Part shown: one piece after another, positions 59,530 to 64,000 of the stretch
Position numbering within the stretch: position 1 is the stretch's first letter
Layout of the letters: the number at the start of each line of letters is the position of its first letter
Assembly: GCA_030615605.1 (NCBI GenBank)
Contig: JAUWYY010000009.1
Location: 26,523 to 90,522, forward strand
DNA: 64,000 bases
DNA from: a bacterium
GTDB taxonomy: Bacteria > Armatimonadota > Zipacnadia > Zipacnadales > Zipacnadaceae
Direction of reading: 5' to 3'
Made by a program: the position numbers and the translations under genes
Notes under the pieces: generated by a model
What the model saw: only the letters and a program-made list of their open reading frames with translations
What the model was told of the DNA's origin: nothing
Database searches by the model: none

Positions 59530-62500
59530 TCTTCGGACCACACTCCTTCAGCGCTGCGCACCCGAACCTTCCAGAAATAGGTCTGATAGTCGGCCAGCGC
59601 CTGTCCCTGATAGGTGGCAGTTGTCTGGCTACTAAGCACCACGCCGCTGTCCCACAGGTCGCCGATGCCGCTGTCCAGTTGCTGTTGGCTGCTGGCGACG
59701 ATTATCTGATATGCGCTTTGCGGGCTGCCCTGTGGGTGCTGATAAGTCCACGAGAAGGTGGGGGTGGGATCTACAACGTTGGCGGGACTGCTCTCGCCTT
59801 CGACTTGCAGCTCACTGGCTGACGGGTACTGAACGACCTTGGGCTTGATCTCCCAGGCAAATAGCTGGGGCGATTCATCGGCGCTTTCAGGCCGGGTTAA
59901 GTGGATACGCAGACGCAAGTAGTCAGCAGTCAGCTCGCTGAGCGAGGCTGCCTGCCAGGTGACGAGTTGTTCGATTCCTGAACCCACCGAGTCACAGTCC
60001 TGCTTGCCGTAGCCGGCCAGCGGTTGCTCGGTTTGCGGATCCCATACCTCGACCTGTACGTCGCCGTTGTTGAGCTCCAGGTTGAAATGTAGCTCACCCC
60101 AGCCGCCCTTGGGCTTTTCCAGTATAGGTGTCTCCAGGTAGGCACTGGTCTCGCCGTCGGCGATGTTGTACCAGGTCTCGCCGTTGTAGCGGCACCAGGC
60201 GAAGTTGCAGGTGCCACTCCAGTCCACCATATAGTAGTAGATCCGTTTGTCGCCCAGACGGAAAGTCGGACCCGGGCTCAGGCGGGTGCTCTCGCCGGGC
60301 AGCTCGCCCTGGGGGATGAAGGCGTCCAGCGACGCATCGGAGGGCCACATTTCCTGGAAGTGGATGCCGTCTTCGGAGGTGAACAGCCCGACGCCCTGGG
60401 TGAAGCCACCGCCTCCACTCCCTTCGATCAGCAGACCGATGCAGTCTTCCTGGCCGAGTATTCCGCCGTTTAGGCCGTGGGCATCGGGAGCGGGCAGCGG
60501 TGAGATTTCGCGGTTATAGGGCTGAGGAGTTAGCGATTTGATGTCTGCTCCGGCGAAGGCGACAATTGGTCGGCAGTCAGTGTTCCAGCTCGTACCATTA
60601 TGCAATATAGTTTTGGCGCTCATGAAGGCCATATACTGCTTTTCAGTTGCCTGCGCGTAGGGGTTGTGCAGTATAGGTCCATACATATGGGCGTTACCCC
60701 ATGGTGAGTAGCCGCCGCCTCCGGGCTGAAGAATATCAATGCCTTTGCCCCCCTTGGCGATGATCTCGCCGGCGAACTGCGAGCTGTGGTCGAAGGACCA
60801 GCGATCCGCAGCGCCATGCAGGGCGTACATTCCCGCTTCATCGGCAGTGTCAGTATTTGATCTATAGATAAGCGACCAGGTCCCGTCAATTGACGGGATG
60901 ACGCGTCTGACATAACTGTAGACCAGGCGAGAGTCCGACTCGCGCTCACAGCGCAGTGTCGAAGTATCCAAGAACGGATTAGACTTGCCGGGCGGCGGCT
61001 GTTCATCAGTCCAACTGATGCGCCCGGTCTCCTCGTCCCATGTGCCCTGGATGTATCCCAGGCGGGTGACTTCACTACCATCGGTGGCCTGCAGCGCGCA
61101 GATTATCACTTCATTTTCCGCATCGTAGCTGACTGGCGTCGGTAAGCTGGTGAACTCACTGATGCTATCTTCTCGCCAGGTCCCTGGCTCATACAGGTCA
61201 GCGGTGACTGCGTCGTAATTGCTGATCTTGGTGGGGCGCTGTTTATTGAATGTCAGGTTCTGCTGGCACCAAACCTTGACAGAGTCACCGGGGGTACCGT
61301 CGTGGCTGCGGGTCAGCACCATAAAGTTATCTGCTAGAGCTGGTCCAATGTTGCGGCCGTCGCGGCGCAGTATCTGGTAGGTCTGGGGGCCACCGATCTC
61401 TATCTTCTCCAGCCAAATCTCCAGGTTGGTGCCGCCGGGCTGGTCCCAGTAGCCATCGTCCCAATAATAGCTGCCATAGTTTGCTCCACGTCCAACGGAC
61501 ACATACGGCACGCCCGGCATTACTGCAGTACGTCCCTTCTCGTAGCGAAGAGTTGATAGGCCGGCCGTCTCCGCCTGCTGCCACTCAAGCAGGACGAAGT
61601 GATAGTCGTTTTCTCCGTGCTGGGCCCACAAGCTGGCTTCCATCCAGTACTGAGAGAGGCTTTCTCCCGTGTTCTGGCCCATAATTCGCGAGAAGGGGTT
61701 GACTACCGTTATGCTACCAGCCTCCGGTTCGGCGGGCAGTGCCGTTTCCAGGGTTATGAACTTTGTTGTATCGTTATAATCAGCTACATAAAGACTACGA
61801 CCGGCACAGTTTCCTGTAATGAATGTGAGCAAAGCGCCATTCCAGTAATCATCCTCCGTGTCAATCAAGTCAGTCTTGAATGTGGTATTCGTATTGCCCG
61901 CATCACTGACTACCTCAAATGTTCGCCCGCTGCCCCAGTCGTAGACGCCCTCGCCCGGGAACGGATGATGGACGTAGGCCAGTGGCCCAATGCCCATCTC
62001 GTAGCCAGCCGGAGTAACATCGTTGTCGGGAACATGAATCCACTGGCGATACGTCCCTGGTTTGGGAACATCGGGGAAGTCTGCCCCGCCCCGTTTTATG
62101 TCCAGGCCCTCCAGGCGCAGTTTGCTATAGTTGGTCTCGTTGGTGTCGGTAGTATGGTCACGATTCTTTTGGTCAGTGATCCTAATAGGACATGCCGAAT
62201 GCAGCGGCATCCGATCGTCGTCACTGCCGTCGTGTCGCGGGATGCCGAGGGGGTGTATGGCTGTACCCAGGGTGCGAATCCCCGTATCTTGTAGGCAGAA
62301 GCGGTCGGCACTGCTCCCATCGTCTTGGGTCCAGTTGCCTTCGCCCTCGGCAATGTCTGCGTCCAGCCCGCTGTCAAACTTCATCCGGAAAGTCAGGTTG
62401 CCGCTGCCCTCTTCCGGCTGGAAGATGTGGGTTTGATGGCCCTGCTGATAGAGTGTCGAAATCTGGGCTTCGCTCATCACATCGTCCCAGATGCCCAGCA

Positions 62501-62984
62501 TGTAGTACTCCTGATTGGCGCAATATCTTATCCACCACGGTGCGCTGGGCCAGTCGGCAACGTAGTCTCCGCCCAGATAGATGCCGCTGGGGCTGCCCCC
62601 GGGTGCAGGCACGCTGGTCACTGGGTCATGGGTAGCAACAGCGTCATTGTAGTATGCGCGAATCTCCCCACTGACGAAGTCCCAGGTTAGCACGTGAAGC
62701 TCCGGCTCTTTACGGTCCTCTTCGGGAATACTGTTGTCAATGGACCCCGCATAGTACAGCGTTCCGCCGCTGGCCACCTGAATAGCCCGGCCCCGGGAGC
62801 TGACGTAGTTGCTATCATTGACCCAAATGCGCCACAAATACTGGTCGGTACGCCAATTGGTGTTAGGAGTTCGGGTCCAGTAGGCCAAGGTCCCCTTGCC
62901 GGTGGCAGATATATCTACATTACCGGGGGCCGGCCAGTATAGACCCGCGCCCCTCACGTCTATCCATAGATACCGCTTGTGCAT
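59523..62984 (-). CDS. Giant phage surface protein with LamG- and sialidase-like parts
   Basis: A 1153-residue protein. The N-terminal 200 residues (RYLWIDVRGAGLYWP ... YLGGDYVADWPSAPWWIRYCANQEYYMLGIWDDVMSEAQISTLYQQG) read like a concanavalin/LamG-type fold that binds sugar. The middle holds propeller-like strands (GVGLFTSEDGIHFQEMWP), and the C-terminus is fibronectin-like (PTFSWTYQHPQGSPQSAYQIIVAS). The stop codon overlaps the connector start. It may decorate the capsid or be a receptor-binding protein, in an unusual position upstream of the connector. Confidence 0.75.
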   Translation of the reverse strand: MHKRYLWIDVRGAGLYWPAPGNVDISATGKGTLAYWTRTPNTNWRTDQYLWRIWVNDSNYVSSRGRAIQVASGGTLYYAGSIDNSIPEEDRKEPELHVLTWDFVSGEIRAYYNDAVATHDPVTSVPAPGGSPSGIYLGGDYVADWPSAPWWIRYCANQEYYMLGIWDDVMSEAQISTLYQQGHQTHIFQPEEGSGNLTFRMKFDSGLDADIAEGEGNWTQDDGSSADRFCLQDTGIRTLGTAIHPLGIPRHDGSDDDRMPLHSACPIRITDQKNRDHTTDTNETNYSKLRLEGLDIKRGGADFPDVPKPGTYRQWIHVPDNDVTPAGYEMGIGPLAYVHHPFPGEGVYDWGSGRTFEVVSDAGNTNTTFKTDLIDTEDDYWNGALLTFITGNCAGRSLYVADYNDTTKFITLETALPAEPEAGSITVVNPFSRIMGQNTGESLSQYWMEASLWAQHGENDYHFVLLEWQQAETAGLSTLRYEKGRTAVMPGVPYVSVGRGANYGSYYWDDGYWDQPGGTNLEIWLEKIEIGGPQTYQILRRDGRNIGPALADNFMVLTRSHDGTPGDSVKVWCQQNLTFNKQRPTKISNYDAVTADLYEPGTWREDSISEFTSLPTPVSYDAENEVIICALQATDGSEVTRLGYIQGTWDEETGRISWTDEQPPPGKSNPFLDTSTLRCERESDSRLVYSYVRRVIPSIDGTWSLIYRSNTDTADEAGMYALHGAADRWSFDHSSQFAGEIIAKGGKGIDILQPGGGGYSPWGNAHMYGPILHNPYAQATEKQYMAFMSAKTILHNGTSWNTDCRPIVAFAGADIKSLTPQPYNREISPLPAPDAHGLNGGILGQEDCIGLLIEGSGGGGFTQGVGLFTSEDGIHFQEMWPSDASLDAFIPQGELPGESTRLSPGPTFRLGDKRIYYYMVDWSGTCNFAWCRYNGETWYNIADGETSAYLETPILEKPKGGWGELHFNLELNNGDVQVEVWDPQTEQPLAGYGKQDCDSVGSGIEQLVTWQAASLSELTADYLRLRIHLTRPESADESPQLFAWEIKPKVVQYPSASELQVEGESSPANVVDPTPTFSWTYQHPQGSPQSAYQIIVASSQQQLDSGIGDLWDSGVVLSSQTTATYQGQALADYQTYFWKVRVRSAEGVWSEEW

Positions 62985-63048
62985 ATTACCTTGCACTCTC
63001 CTGTGAAGTTCCTATGCGTGTGTCCGCCAGTAGTGGCTACCAGGTGTA

Positions 63049-64000
63049 CTAATTGTCGTTGGCCACCACAGTGTGCATGGCCTCAATCACTGACTGTGGT
63101 TCAATAGCCTGCATACAATAGGGCTTGCGGCAGCCGGCGGCGCCGCTGTCGAAGCACGGCTGATACGGGCAGGCTCCCGAAGCCGTTACTGCTTGGCAAT
63201 GAGGGTAGCCTGCTGTCCGCAACCGCGGCGAGATAGGGCCGAACAGTCCGACCGTCGCTGTCCCTACGGCCACTGCCAGGTGCAGCAGCCCGCTGTCCGG
63301 GCAGATCATCGCTGCCATCTGCTGGACCAGTGCCGCGGCCTGCCGCAGGCTCACGCAGCCGGTCAGGTCTACCACTTGCGGTGGTGTCGAACCCTTCCAG
63401 CGCTCGCCCAGGAAGGCCACAGTGTAGCCTTCGGCCTGCAGCAGTTGAGTCAGAGTCGCGATGCGGGCGGCCGGATAGCTACGCTGCCGACAACTGGCGT
63501 GCACCTGTATACCGATCATCGGCGAATGCCACTGGGCCAATCGCTGCTGGGCCCAACGCCGTTCGCTGTCGGCCACTCGGTAAATTGGCCGGCGCTGATT
63601 CAATCTGACATGTAGCAAGCTGGCGAAGATATCCTGGCGGGGACGCCTGTGCGCCTCTTCGCCGCTCTCCACCGCCCAATTCAGATCAATTGCGGCATCA
63701 AAGCGCTCTGCCTGATAATCGGTGCCCAGTGCATGAGCCGCTGCGATCCCCGGCAGCCCCCACAACAGTGGTACGTAGCGAGCGTAGGTGGCTATCTCCA
63801 CCGATACCTGCCATTGCTGGTGCAACGCTTGCAGGGCAGGAGTGAGCATCAGCACGTCGCCCAGGCCCATGTTGCGAATGACCAGCACCCTGTCGGCGGC
63901 GTCGAGAGCTTCTGGCAAGGGTCTGCTCCGCCAGCCCTGTTCGGTCAGCTCATCGAGCTGCCAGGGCGCGGCGTGGCGGTACTGTCCATCTCGGACCAGT
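63049..64000 (-). CDS. Phage-encoded GT9 (heptosyltransferase-like) protein, 5' end outside window
   Basis: Second GT9-family enzyme. The fold starts at RVLVIRNMGLGDVLMLTPAL. The donor domain has CPDSGLLHLAVAVGTATVGLFGPISPRLR, and a Cys-rich end follows (CPYQPCFDSGAAGCRKPYCM). The frame stays open to the window edge (for example DGQYRHAAPWQLDELTEQGW), so the protein has an N-terminal extension and is probably incomplete here. It lies upstream of the surface protein gene in the same operon and could modify it. Confidence 0.85.
   Translation of the reverse strand, partial: LVRDGQYRHAAPWQLDELTEQGWRSRPLPEALDAADRVLVIRNMGLGDVLMLTPALQALHQQWQVSVEIATYARYVPLLWGLPGIAAAHALGTDYQAERFDAAIDLNWAVESGEEAHRRPRQDIFASLLHVRLNQRRPIYRVADSERRWAQQRLAQWHSPMIGIQVHASCRQRSYPAARIATLTQLLQAEGYTVAFLGERWKGSTPPQVVDLTGCVSLRQAAALVQQMAAMICPDSGLLHLAVAVGTATVGLFGPISPRLRTAGYPHCQAVTASGACPYQPCFDSGAAGCRKPYCMQAIEPQSVIEAMHTVVANDN

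Larger units (their letters stand above)
43244..64000 (-). mobile_element. Late region of a long-tailed prophage, continuing past the window
   Basis: A run of minus-strand genes for head completion, tail, lysis and surface modification with typical order and close packing. The left limit is the endolysin gene; no attachment site, integrase, terminase, portal or capsid gene is in the window. The operon is peppered with hairpin elements shared with the host chromosome, so it has resided here long enough to collect them, or is a domesticated particle. Confidence 0.8.

Overview
The window comes from the chromosome of a moderately GC-rich diderm bacterium. An LpxD acyltransferase, a heptose-kinase-like PfkB protein, a predicted outer-membrane barrel, lipoproteins and GT9 heptosyltransferases all imply an LPS-bearing outer membrane. 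Several secreted proteins carry copper-amine-oxidase-N-like domains, which are abundant in Armatimonadota and some Firmicutes-like lineages. I suspect an uncultured Armatimonadota-type lineage, but no gene here proves it.

Region 1 (1-7.5 kb) holds LPS/envelope genes (lpxD end, PfkB kinase), a secreted protein, a FecR/CHASE2-cyclase pair and a sugar-phosphate transferase. Region 2 (7.5-16.3 kb, all minus strand) is a much-duplicated set of small secreted proteins. It contains alternating transglutaminase-like genes or fragments and a paralogous secreted family, three HEAT-like copies, one truncated and joined to the transglutaminase gene, a DUF4139 protein and a lipoprotein. Region 3 (16.3-24 kb) has a CpsB-type phosphatase, a copper-amine-oxidase-like protein, an Eco29kI-type restriction enzyme convergent with a TSPPY methyltransferase, S-adenosylhomocysteinase, a dTDP-rhamnose-type reductase and a Gfo/Idh oxidoreductase. 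Region 4 (24-43 kb) has a c-di-GMP phosphodiesterase/cyclase pair, folE2 with two membrane genes, a broken methyltransferase start beside a HEPN-like protein, an outer-membrane protein, a GT4/M48 pair, secreted hypotheticals, a universal stress protein and an unrecognised two-gene operon with a zinc-ribbon partner.

Region 5 (about 43.2 kb to the end, minus strand) is the late half of a long-tailed prophage. Read in transcription order it has a GT9 glycosyltransferase, a giant LamG/sialidase-like protein, head-tail connector, joining and tail-terminator proteins, a tail tube protein and a tail chaperone pair with a textbook -1 frameshift site. It then has a 1054-residue beta-rich protein where a tape measure would be expected, a baseplate-like protein, a second GT9, small membrane proteins, an LLH-type holin and an amidase endolysin. 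Terminase, portal and capsid genes would lie beyond 64 kb.

Two things stand out. First, 14 copies of an 80-145 bp hairpin element, all in the same orientation, are scattered through the window. Base changes in one arm of the 10-bp outer helix are matched in the other arm, and eight copies carry a second nested hairpin at the same internal site. Eight copies fill most of the sizeable gaps of the prophage operon. Second, on the opposite strand inside the phage operon lie a promoter, a 32-residue membrane peptide whose Shine-Dalgarno is caught in a stem, and a separate about 220-nt structured RNA gene. That RNA gene has a perfect TTGACA-17-TATAAT promoter, a three-way junction and an intrinsic terminator.
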